Below the pieces are notes generated by a model. It made no database searches and had not been told where the DNA came from. It saw only the letters and a program-made list of their open reading frames with translations. From Winogradskyella psychrotolerans (GTDB taxonomy: Bacteria; Bacteroidota; Bacteroidia; Flavobacteriales; Flavobacteriaceae), in contig NZ_JAHKPS010000018.1 of the NCBI RefSeq assembly GCF_018860565.1, forward strand, positions 62,001-126,000: DNA of 64,000 nt, given 5' to 3'. The number at the start of each line of letters is the position of its first letter. The stretch's first letter is position 1. The translations under genes and the position numbers were made by a program. Of the stretch, positions 26,274 to 34,783 are shown in pieces.

Positions 26274-27140
26274 TTATTTAGTTTCCGAATTCGAACGCTT
26301 AAACTTATAAATTATACCAAAGTTAACACCAAAGGAAGAATACGGTACTTTTACGGCTAATTTTTTTGACGAATCGGTATTTCCACTAGGTAACTCATCA
26401 ACATAAGTTGTGGTTTTATTTATACCTGCAGGTAAATTATCTAAAGAATAAAGCCCCTTTACAGCAACCGTTCCGTCAGGTAAAACAACATTAGTATTAA
26501 ACTCCGTGATTTCAGAATCTTTTCGTTTTAAACTGATACCGTAATACTCAGCTTCTACAAAAACACTAAACGATGTGCTTAAGTCATGTCTATAACCTAT
26601 AGCAGCAACAAAGCCTAAAGGAAACTGACCGTGAAAGTCTTCTACGTAATTGGTTTCAGAGTACGATCCTAATGGGACACCAAAAGCATCTGCTTCTGCT
26701 TGCGAAAAATTAACTTTCTGATGTACAACAGCTTCTGTTTTACCTCCTAATTTAACAAGCGCACCAATACGACCATATACATTATCGTTAAACCTGTAAA
26801 CTAATGAAGCAGAAGCACCATAAGCACGAGCTCTTGCAATAGCATCTACTTCATAACCTGGCAAACGAACTTCAGAGACCGTTTGATCAGAACCATGTAA
26901 ATACCCTAAACTCAAATCTGCACCAAAGCGCTCATTAAAAAAATATGTACCACGTAATTGTGTGTTAAATCCTTCTCCATAACTACCATAGGTGTTTTCG
27001 GTACCACCAGTCGTTTGTTTTTCTCCTATTTTCATTCCAGCGCTTCCAATGGCGTAACCACCACTTACCGAAATTTCAAATTGTGCATAAGATGTTGTGC
27101 TTAATAATAAGGCTGTAAATACGATAAATATCTGTTTCAT
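26274..27140 (-). CDS. Outer-membrane beta-barrel protein
   Basis: 288 residues. Signal peptide MKQIFIVFTALLLSTTSYA (1-19) with QFEISVSGGYAIGSAG as first strand. Alternating strand patterns (YGRIGALVKLGGK, FSVFVEAEYYGIS) and the end FGVNFGIIYKFKRS suggest an OmpA/OmpW-like eight-strand barrel. Function unknown. Single gene with start ATG at 27140. Confidence 0.8.
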   Translation of the reverse strand: MKQIFIVFTALLLSTTSYAQFEISVSGGYAIGSAGMKIGEKQTTGGTENTYGSYGEGFNTQLRGTYFFNERFGADLSLGYLHGSDQTVSEVRLPGYEVDAIARARAYGASASLVYRFNDNVYGRIGALVKLGGKTEAVVHQKVNFSQAEADAFGVPLGSYSETNYVEDFHGQFPLGFVAAIGYRHDLSTSFSVFVEAEYYGISLKRKDSEITEFNTNVVLPDGTVAVKGLYSLDNLPAGINKTTTYVDELPSGNTDSSKKLAVKVPYSSFGVNFGIIYKFKRSNSETK

Positions 27141-27275
27141 AATTGAAGATTTTATAAAAATAAATTGAAGATTTGGACTTCAAATGACAATGGTTACAAA
27201 GGTACTTGTTTTTAAGTTTTATTCTGTTAACCTTAACATAATTTAAGAACCATATTATACATCAAATACAAGTGA

Positions 27276-27482
27276 ATGCAACCAAAATTATATAGTATAT
27301 TTGAAGCTGTTATAATTCCTACTCAGCTATTGAAAACGTCTTCCATCAAAAGCCTCAGCATAAGTGATATTATTCAAATTCTTGGAGATTTAGACCAAGG
27401 TGATGGGCTTTATATTCATATTTCAGAAAATAGATTTAAGCAAATCCCTAATTATGATTTTACATATTTAATAAACCATTAA
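27276..27482 (+). CDS. Possible small protein upstream of the regulator
   Basis: 68 codons, ATG at 27276, stop 97 bases before the TolB/TPR/AraC gene. Predicted MQPKLYSIFEAVIIPTQ… then GDLDQGDGLYIHISENRFKQIPNY; no family recognised. No homology statement can be made; the frame could be chance in AT-rich DNA. The remainder of 27141-27579 holds the promoter box at 27554. Confidence 0.3.
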   Translation: MQPKLYSIFEAVIIPTQLLKTSSIKSLSISDIIQILGDLDQGDGLYIHISENRFKQIPNYDFTYLINH

Positions 27483-27553
27483 ATATAGAGAGAAATGATT
27501 GTTTAAATCACTGACTCTAAAAAAATGCTAAGATAATCTTCATTAACTTTTTA

Positions 27554-27561
27554 TACATTTG
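27554..27561 (+). promoter_or_regulatory. -7 box of regulator A
   Basis: TACATTTG, matching the Bacteroidota -7 consensus TAnnTTTG, 18 bases before the TTG start. The surrounding TTTATACATTTGTG is repeated at the same distance before the paralogue (49718). Confidence 0.6.
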
Positions 27562-27579
27562 TGCATGTAAACCAATACT

Positions 27580-29367
27580 TTGATTAACCAAAAATCTATA
27601 GCTGTATTACCCTTTGTCAATATGAGTAATAATATTGACAACGATTATTTCTGTGATGGAATTACAGAAGAAATCATTAACGCACTAACTAAAGTAAAAG
27701 GTCTTAAAGTTATAGCAAGAACGTCTTCATTTTCGTTTAAGAATAATAATGTCGATGTACGCCATATAGGCAATCAATTAGGTGTGTCCACAATTTTGGA
27801 AGGGAGTATTAGAATATTTAAAGATAGGATTCGAATTAATATTCAATTAATCAGAACAAATGATGGCTTTCAGGTATGGTCTCAAAATTTTAATCGCAAA
27901 TTGGACGATATTTTTGAGCTTCAAGATGAGATAAGTTTAATAATTGCAGAACAGATAAGAGAAAATTTCGGTCACTTTGATATTTCTAATAACATTTCTA
28001 TCATTGGAACCAAAAATATTAATGCCTACAAGCTCTATTTAAAAGGGAGAGCATATCAACTTAACTGGGTTTTAGAAGATTACATTGAAGCCATCAATTA
28101 CTACAAACAAAGTATCGCCATAGATAAAGATTTTTATGATGCCTATTTTGCCTTATCTAGGTCTTACAGTATTTTATCGGGTTGGGGATGTATTGAAAGA
28201 AAGACCGGAGAGTATCATACGAGACAGTTTTTAAATCAAGGTTTAAAGATTAACTCTAAATCTTATTTGAGTTATTTTTCTCAATCATCACTAAGTTTTT
28301 GGCTGAATTGGAATTATACAAAAGGGATAGAATTTTTAAAAAAAACACTTTTAATAAATCCAAGTTACGCTATTGCTTATGAAGGAATAGCAGAAGTTTA
28401 CATGGCTACAAATCAATTAGATAAAGCATTGCTAAATATTAATAAAGCCATAGAAATAAGCCCTTTATCACCTAATCATCTTTTTACCAAAGGCAATATT
28501 TACTTTTTAGATAAGGCGTATAATAAAGCCATAACGTATTTAGAGGAATGTTTAAGAATTGATCCTAATTTCACCTTAGCAATCGAGACAAAGTTAGCTT
28601 GTTATATGCTTCTAAATGACTCCTATAATTTTAGAGATTACATTGCTAAAATGCCTCAACTTATTGCCCCTGAGGTGTGTGAAATACTATTCTGTCTTAT
28701 TAATAAAAAACCATTATCTAATCCGATTGAATCCATCACAATTAATATTGAAGAAAGTTTTAAAAGTATTTATCCTTGGCATTTCTATTTCCTTATACAT
28801 ATTGGAAAAACAGACCAGGCCTTACAACTATTTGAAGACAAAATAAATTTAAAAATAGGACAATTAGTTAATTTCCAATTAGATCCTTTTTTAAATCCAT
28901 TACGAGAGTATAAACATTTTCAGCTAATTGAACAACAAGTTATATCGTCTGGCTTAGTAACTGTAAACAAAGGCACTGCTTATAATATACCCAAGGAAAA
29001 TTCAAAACCTCTAAATACAGCCGAAATAGCTAAATATAAGTTAATTTTAGAAAATTTCATAAATAGCAGTGAACCTTATTTAAATCCAAACCTTTCTTTA
29101 AAAGATCTCGCCAAAAACATTGCTTTGCATTCTAATAAATTGTCTTGGTTATTAAATGCTGAATTCAATAAGAACTTTAACGATTATATAAATCAATTTA
29201 GATTAAACCATTTTAAAACCATCGCATTAAACCCAGATTTTAAACACATTACCATTTTAGGATTGGCTTACGATAGCGGTTTTAATTCCAAAAGTGTCTT
29301 TAATACCTACTTCAAAAAAACAGAAGGTATAACTCCTAGCCAATGGGTAAAACAAAACAGCAACTAA
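27580..29367 (+). CDS. Regulator A: TolB-like domain, TPR repeats, AraC-type HTH
   Basis: 595 residues, no signal peptide, so cytoplasmic. Order: FlgO/TolB-like domain about 1-130 (SIAVLPFVNMSN, YFCDGITEEIINAL, LGVSTILEGSI, FQVWSQNF), TPR repeats about 145-360, and a variable acidic linker to about 490. A C-terminal AraC-type HTH lies at about 500-590 (…LGLAYDSGFNSKSVF, KKTEGITPSQW). The start is TTG: three codons separate it from an upstream stop, and the next Met (codon 11) would cut the first TolB strand. The paralogue at 49744 uses the same TTG, and their HTH residues 556-587 / 552-583 are identical. Predicted target is the gene at 29607, whose promoter carries the shared operator. Ligand unknown. 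Confidence 0.85.
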   Translation: MINQKSIAVLPFVNMSNNIDNDYFCDGITEEIINALTKVKGLKVIARTSSFSFKNNNVDVRHIGNQLGVSTILEGSIRIFKDRIRINIQLIRTNDGFQVWSQNFNRKLDDIFELQDEISLIIAEQIRENFGHFDISNNISIIGTKNINAYKLYLKGRAYQLNWVLEDYIEAINYYKQSIAIDKDFYDAYFALSRSYSILSGWGCIERKTGEYHTRQFLNQGLKINSKSYLSYFSQSSLSFWLNWNYTKGIEFLKKTLLINPSYAIAYEGIAEVYMATNQLDKALLNINKAIEISPLSPNHLFTKGNIYFLDKAYNKAITYLEECLRIDPNFTLAIETKLACYMLLNDSYNFRDYIAKMPQLIAPEVCEILFCLINKKPLSNPIESITINIEESFKSIYPWHFYFLIHIGKTDQALQLFEDKINLKIGQLVNFQLDPFLNPLREYKHFQLIEQQVISSGLVTVNKGTAYNIPKENSKPLNTAEIAKYKLILENFINSSEPYLNPNLSLKDLAKNIALHSNKLSWLLNAEFNKNFNDYINQFRLNHFKTIALNPDFKHITILGLAYDSGFNSKSVFNTYFKKTEGITPSQWVKQNSN

Positions 29368-29508
29368 CTGTTTTATAGCTCATTTTTTCTTTTACAATAA
29401 ATAACACTTTATAGACTGCTATTCCTACCTAGCAGAACATAGCGTATCTTAAATTCAGAGGAAAGCACTAATCAATAAGAGCTTAAAAAAAACTTCAAAA
29501 CCGTAATT

Positions 29509-29568
29509 CCGAACGTCCTAATTTATAATCTCGGACGATTGAAATCCTTTTATACAGGAACTTTGCAC
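29509..29568 (+). promoter_or_regulatory. Shared promoter-operator of the serine-hydrolase gene
   Basis: CCGAACGTCC…TCGGACG (inverted CGTCC/GGACG) at 29509-29537, then after exactly 24 bases TTTGCAC (29562-29568). From 29523 to the gene's leader it aligns without gaps to 51694 onward, about 50 of 65 bases being identical. Confidence 0.7.
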
Positions 29569-29606
29569 TATCCAATAATTATATATCAATCAAAAAATAA
29601 ACAGTC

Positions 29607-30734
29607 ATGAATACTTTTCATCCCACATCCAAAAAAGACAACTCTAGTAAACTCAAAACTATCGGTAACGGTGTTGTATTTATCTTTTTTCTAGGTATCA
29701 CCACCTTAATATCCTCCTGTTCTAGTGACGATGATACTAATGCACCAAGCACTAACTATACAACTGCTGAACAACTATTAACCGATATCGACTTTCAAGG
29801 GTATGCTATTATCACTGAAAACGGAAATGATCTCGTGCGTCAGGGCTTCGGATTAGCTAATGAAAGTACAACATTGGCTCAAGATGATAATTTAGCCTAC
29901 AGAATAGGATCTGTAACCAAAACCTTAACGGCAGCTGCAATTGTACAGTTAAAACGCGATGGATTAATTACAAGCTTTAATCAAACCTTAAGTGAGTTTG
30001 ATGATACATTTCCTAATGGAGATCTAATTACAATTAAGCAATTATTGTCGCATCAATCTGGTATTCCTGATTATCAATTTGTAGTTGAAGATGCTTACGA
30101 ACAAGGAGAAACTCTAGATGAAGCAGATATCTATGAGGTAATTATGGAAATAATTTCAGAAAACGGCCTCAATTTTACACCCGGTTCTAGTAAACAATAT
30201 AGCAATTCCAACTTTCTTATCGCAGCATTATTGATTGAAGAATTAGCTCAGGTGTCTTACCACGATTATATACAACAACACATTTTAACGCCTTTAAACA
30301 TGACAAACACGTACAAAGGCACCAATGTTATCGATACCAATATACATGCCGAAGGCTATAACAATGGTAGCAGTAATAGTACCTATCCTATGACTATTGC
30401 ATTTGGAGTGGGTGATTTTAGTAGCACACCTAACGATATGGAAATTTGGACAAAGGCTGTTAAAAATAATTGGTTTACTGCGTCTGAAAAAGCTGAAATA
30501 TTTGCCGAAGACGTCCCAAGCGGCTACGTTGATTTTGGTCTCGGTTGGTTTACCACACAAGAAGGAAACACCACAATGTATTGGCATGGAGGCGACATAA
30601 ACGGCTATTGGAGCATGATTGGGTTTATACCAGAATACAATGCTACAATCGTACTATTAAGTAACCAGCAAGACGATAGTGGTGCACAACGTAGTACCAT
30701 TATTCAACAATTATTAACCAATGAATTCAATTAA
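29607..30734 (+). CDS. Serine hydrolase lipoprotein (class C beta-lactamase / DD-peptidase fold)
   Basis: 375 residues. Lipobox SSC at Cys38. Active-site motifs: SVTK (Ser102, Lys105), YSN (Tyr198-Asn200) and HGG near 327-329, corresponding to the KTG position. Natural substrate unknown; D-Ala-D-Ala peptides, esters or beta-lactams are alternatives. First gene of the predicted regulator-A target unit; overlaps the next frame by 14 bases if that starts at 30721, but the following gene probably starts at 30766. Confidence 0.88.
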   Translation: MNTFHPTSKKDNSSKLKTIGNGVVFIFFLGITTLISSCSSDDDTNAPSTNYTTAEQLLTDIDFQGYAIITENGNDLVRQGFGLANESTTLAQDDNLAYRIGSVTKTLTAAAIVQLKRDGLITSFNQTLSEFDDTFPNGDLITIKQLLSHQSGIPDYQFVVEDAYEQGETLDEADIYEVIMEIISENGLNFTPGSSKQYSNSNFLIAALLIEELAQVSYHDYIQQHILTPLNMTNTYKGTNVIDTNIHAEGYNNGSSNSTYPMTIAFGVGDFSSTPNDMEIWTKAVKNNWFTASEKAEIFAEDVPSGYVDFGLGWFTTQEGNTTMYWHGGDINGYWSMIGFIPEYNATIVLLSNQQDDSGAQRSTIIQQLLTNEFN

Positions 30735-30765
30735 ACATATAAACCAAACATTAAAACTTGTACAC

Positions 30766-31416
30766 ATGAAACAGTTATCAACTATACTCATTCTATTCTC
30801 ACTATTAACAAATGCTGTGTTTGCACAAAGTCAGCAAGAACATCTCAAAGATCAAACACCAAATCACAAATACAGAGTTAGTTTTCCTGCTATAATTCTA
30901 GGTAATATTGGTGATGGTGGCAAAAGAACAAATACTAAACACATCGAATTGCATGTGAAGCGCGAATTAGACGCTAAAAATATTATAGGTATAAAATTTG
31001 CCACCTGGCGATTATTTCAACCTATGGGCATTCAGTGGTGGGACGGACTTTTAGACAAAATAGATTCTGAAAGTGAGTTCTATCCTGGCTACCTAAAGGA
31101 AACCGGAATAGGGGTGTCCTATCAGCGTATGTTATGGAAAGGGCTATTTGCGTCTGTAGAAGTGTTGCCACAATATAAAACCTATGTAGATCTTGATAAT
31201 AAAGAAATAGCCAATGGCTTTAAATTATATACCTCTTACCATGTGGGCTATCATTTCGCTTTTGGAAAAAAGAAACAATTCTTTATAGAACCCCAATTTC
31301 ATTGTCAAAATTGGATGATTGATACCAATACTCCTGATGAATTTAAACAACTAGACAATAAATGGAAATCTCATTTTCTATTTGAACCCAACCTTTATAT
31401 TGGTATTAAGTTTTAA
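30766..31416 (+). CDS. Predicted outer-membrane or periplasmic barrel protein
   Basis: About 216 residues from ATG 30766 (MKQLSTILILFSLLTNAVFAQ), a clear signal peptide; the frame's first ATG at 30721 would add 15 residues without a role. Strand-like segments and aromatic residues (GIKFATWRLFQPMGIQWW, YHVGYHFAFGKKKQFFIEPQFHCQNW) and the C-terminal …NLYIGIKF suggest a barrel with terminal Phe. No family recognised. 32 bases after the serine hydrolase and 35 before the next. Confidence 0.7.
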   Translation: MKQLSTILILFSLLTNAVFAQSQQEHLKDQTPNHKYRVSFPAIILGNIGDGGKRTNTKHIELHVKRELDAKNIIGIKFATWRLFQPMGIQWWDGLLDKIDSESEFYPGYLKETGIGVSYQRMLWKGLFASVEVLPQYKTYVDLDNKEIANGFKLYTSYHVGYHFAFGKKKQFFIEPQFHCQNWMIDTNTPDEFKQLDNKWKSHFLFEPNLYIGIKF

Positions 31417-31451
31417 GGAAACTTATGATTTAACTAAAGCAGTCTATTATT

Positions 31452-32582
31452 ATGAAAATCATTATTTTAACAACAGTACTAATTATTACCGGATGTCTCG
31501 GGTTTAGTCAACAAACTATAGATGAGAACATACAGAAGCTATTTACAACTGCATTAGAAACAGAACATATTAAAAGTAGCATGCTGCACGTGTATTCTGA
31601 ATCTCGAGGAATTGATATACAACTGGCCAAAAGTAAAGAAGATAGTATTAATAACAACAGCCCATTTTACACCGCTAGTGTTACCAAGATGCTCACAGCA
31701 ACAGCTATAGGAATTTTAAAGGATGATAATAAACTGAAGTTTGAAGACAAAATTGCTCAGTATTTACCTAAATCCTTACTGAATAATATCCATGTTTTAG
31801 ATGGTGTCAAATATTCAAAAGACATTACCATTGCACACCTGTTGCAACATACTTCAGGTTTACCAGATTATTTTACCGACCACACCACAGATGGAAGTCC
31901 TAATATTATTAATCAGTTATTATTAAACCCTCACAAATCATGGTCTGCTGAGGAAATGATTGCCTTTACTAAACAAAAAATGACACCACATTTTAGCCCT
32001 GGTATAAGCTATCATTACACAGATACAGAATATGTGCTCTTAGCATTGATAATAGAAAACATAAGTGGTTTATCTTACCATCAGTTCTTGCTGCAGCATA
32101 TTTTTCAGCCGTTACAAATGAATAACTCTTATATCAACTTAAAATCAGCGCCTATAGAAAATACATTTTCAATGACTGAGTTTTATGCAGGCGATATAAA
32201 GTTAGCATCGCTTAAAAGCTTAAGCGCTGATTGGGGTGGTGGCGGATTAGTTTCAACAACTAAAGACTTAATCACATTTCTTAAAGCTTTTAATACTAAT
32301 CAAATTGTAACCAAAGCAACCCGTTTAGCCATGCAAAGTTGGACACACGAAACAAAAGGTATGACCTACGGATTTGGAATAAGAAAGGTTTCAATTAAAG
32401 ATTTAACGGATACTAACTCAGACGTACAACTGATTGGACATCCAGGAAGTACAGCATCTTTTTTATGGTATTGCCCACAGTTAGACACCTACATATCTGG
32501 TACTTTAAATCAATTAGAAGCTTCCAAAAGCGCATTAATATTAGTTTACGACGTACTCCAAATCATAGAAAATAAAAATTAG
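31452..32582 (+). CDS. Serine hydrolase (class C beta-lactamase fold)
   Basis: 376 residues. N-terminus MKIIILTTVLIITGC (possible lipobox ITGC, Cys15). SVTK at Ser76/Lys79, YTD at 189-191, and HPG (third-motif position) in LIGHPGSTASF. Second such enzyme in the same transcription unit. The overall length is typical. Gap to the next gene is 152 bases. Confidence 0.87.
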   Translation: MKIIILTTVLIITGCLGFSQQTIDENIQKLFTTALETEHIKSSMLHVYSESRGIDIQLAKSKEDSINNNSPFYTASVTKMLTATAIGILKDDNKLKFEDKIAQYLPKSLLNNIHVLDGVKYSKDITIAHLLQHTSGLPDYFTDHTTDGSPNIINQLLLNPHKSWSAEEMIAFTKQKMTPHFSPGISYHYTDTEYVLLALIIENISGLSYHQFLLQHIFQPLQMNNSYINLKSAPIENTFSMTEFYAGDIKLASLKSLSADWGGGGLVSTTKDLITFLKAFNTNQIVTKATRLAMQSWTHETKGMTYGFGIRKVSIKDLTDTNSDVQLIGHPGSTASFLWYCPQLDTYISGTLNQLEASKSALILVYDVLQIIENKN

Positions 32583-32734
32583 TATAGTCTTAATTTTCAT
32601 GTTAAACGTGTCGCACTAAGGCTCTATCTAAACGCTATTTTAGAGCGGCATGTTTTACAAATGATTTCTATCGTCATAAATAAACCATTCTTACGGGATT
32701 ATTTCCTTTAATTATAATTTAAAATAGATGTATA

Positions 32735-33607
32735 ATGAATATAACAAATACTCAAACCGTTTTACTTGCTGGATCTACAGGCTATTTAGGTGGTCATATA
32801 GCTAAAGCTTTAGTAGAAAATCAATATAACGCTAAACTTATCGCAAGATCAGTTCAAAAACTACAAGATTTAGAACGTAAAACTGTTAAAATTATTAAAG
32901 CAGAAGTGACACAACCCGAAACTTTAAAAGGTATTTGTGAAGGGGTCACTACTGTCATTTCTACGGTTGGCATTACAAGACAAAAAGAAGATTTAACTTA
33001 TATGGATGTCGATTATCAAGCGAATCTAAACCTATTAAGAGAATCCCAAAAAGCGGGTGTAAAAAAGTTTATTTACATCTCTGCAATTAATGGTCATAAA
33101 TATAGACATCTTAAAATATTTGAAGCCAAAGAGAAGTTTGTAGATGCTGTAAAAAACTCTGGATTAGATTATACCATTATTAGACCAAATGGTTTTTTTT
33201 CTGATATGAAAGACTTTTTAGACATGGCAAAACGAGGTAAAATATACCTTTTTGGTAATGGTGAGCAAAAGTTTAATCCCATTCATGGAGAGGATTTGGC
33301 AATTGTGTGTCTGCAAGCTATTAGTACAAAAAATACAGAAATAGTAGTTGGTGGTCCGGATATTTTAACATTAAATGAAATAGGTGAGATGGCTTTAGAT
33401 GCTTGGCAAAAACCGTTAAAAATAATGCACCTACCAGATTGGATAAGGCGATTTGCTATATCGAGCTTACGCACCTTTACGTCGTCTAAGGTATATGGTC
33501 CAATTGAGTTCTTTTTAACCTTAATGGCAGAAGATAATATTGCACCAAGATTTGGCACAAAACGCTTGCATACGTTTTTTAAAGATGAAGTTTCATCGTT
33601 ACAATAA
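32735..33607 (+). CDS. NAD(P)-binding epimerase-like SDR (NmrA-like)
   Basis: 290 residues. LLAGSTGYLGGHIAKALVE (nucleotide binding, residues 10-28), FIYISAINGHKY (catalytic-position Ser-Ala) and KAREKF-like KEKFVDAVKNSGLDYTIIRPNGFFSDM are typical of atypical extended SDRs acting on membrane or sugar substrates. Specific reaction unknown. Own promoter region possible (152-base gap), 38 bases to the DJ-1 gene. Confidence 0.85.
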   Translation: MNITNTQTVLLAGSTGYLGGHIAKALVENQYNAKLIARSVQKLQDLERKTVKIIKAEVTQPETLKGICEGVTTVISTVGITRQKEDLTYMDVDYQANLNLLRESQKAGVKKFIYISAINGHKYRHLKIFEAKEKFVDAVKNSGLDYTIIRPNGFFSDMKDFLDMAKRGKIYLFGNGEQKFNPIHGEDLAIVCLQAISTKNTEIVVGGPDILTLNEIGEMALDAWQKPLKIMHLPDWIRRFAISSLRTFTSSKVYGPIEFFLTLMAEDNIAPRFGTKRLHTFFKDEVSSLQ

Positions 33608-33645
33608 TAACCTACAACCGTCTAAAACAAATTAATACACATCAC

Positions 33646-34746
33646 ATGTTTAAAAAGTATAAAATTTTAAAATGGCTTTTATCAAGTTTAGGTATCATTA
33701 TTGTACTTATAGTCGCATTAGGTCTATATATTGCAAGCCTTTTACCAGAAGAAAATACCAATATTAAAAATAGTCAAGCCAGTGACATCGCCTATATCAA
33801 TGACACCATGCCATCGTATCGTGGAAAAATATTAGTAGTAGTTACCAGTACGGACACTATGGGTTTAAGTGGAAAAGCGACAGGCTTCGAGCTTACCGAA
33901 TTAGCGCGAGCCTACTACGTCTTTAAAGCTAATGGTTTTGATGTCGATGTGGCAAGCCCTTTGGGAGGAAAGCCTCCTATGGTTCTAGACGATGACGATA
34001 TGGGGGTATTTGATTATGCCTTTTTAAATGATAATATACCTCGTCGTAAACTTAAGCATACAATTGCATTGCAAGAGGTTAAGTCCGAAACATATGAAGC
34101 GGTCTATTTTGTTGGCGGAAAAGGAGCCATGTTCGATTTTCCAAATAACAAACACATACAGATTTTAATACAAGACTTTCATAAATCTAATAAAGTAATT
34201 GGAGCTGTCTGCCACGGACCAGCGGCATTGGTTAATGCAACCTTAGATAATGGAGAATCGTTTTTAAAAAACAAACAAGTCAGTGGATTTACCAATAAAG
34301 AAGAGCTATTGCTCATTCCTGATGCAAAATCAATTTTTCCATTCTTGTTGCAAGACAAATTAACAGAACAAGGAGCCCGATTTAATGAAGGTATTATCTA
34401 TTTAGAAAAGATAAGTCATGATAATAATTTAATCACAGGTCAAAATCCATGGTCGGTTTGGGCATTAGCTGAAGCTATGGTAAAACAAATGGGCTATACA
34501 CCTAAAGCACGTACCATAACAGCCGAGGAAAATGCAGTTAAAATTCTATATGCTTATGAAACGCAAGGAATTAATAAGGCTAAGGCCTTAATTAAAGAAC
34601 GTATTCAAAAGAAACAAAATATCTCTAGAAGCTTATTTATAGATCATAGTGCCATCGCTGTACTTACTGGTAAATTGAATAAATTTTATGATATGTTACG
34701 TTTGGCAGCTTATACAAAAGAAATCGAAGAACATCATACGGCTTAG
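33646..34746 (+). CDS. Membrane-anchored DJ-1/PfpI-family protein with C-terminal extension
   Basis: 366 residues. A transmembrane segment at about 10-32 is followed by the DJ-1 core about 58-265 (KILVVVTSTDTMGLSGKATGFE, EAVYFVGGKGAMFDFP, AVCHGPAAL with Cys189-His190). Residues about 280-366 are an extra charged region not present in the paralogue at 19948. The core is likely periplasmic. Enzyme type undetermined. Coupled to the SDR gene (38-base gap) and followed by the S41 gene (37-base gap). Confidence 0.85.
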   Translation: MFKKYKILKWLLSSLGIIIVLIVALGLYIASLLPEENTNIKNSQASDIAYINDTMPSYRGKILVVVTSTDTMGLSGKATGFELTELARAYYVFKANGFDVDVASPLGGKPPMVLDDDDMGVFDYAFLNDNIPRRKLKHTIALQEVKSETYEAVYFVGGKGAMFDFPNNKHIQILIQDFHKSNKVIGAVCHGPAALVNATLDNGESFLKNKQVSGFTNKEELLLIPDAKSIFPFLLQDKLTEQGARFNEGIIYLEKISHDNNLITGQNPWSVWALAEAMVKQMGYTPKARTITAEENAVKILYAYETQGINKAKALIKERIQKKQNISRSLFIDHSAIAVLTGKLNKFYDMLRLAAYTKEIEEHHTA

Positions 34747-34783
34747 GTACTTATATGTAAGTTAATGAAAATGATAAACTAAA

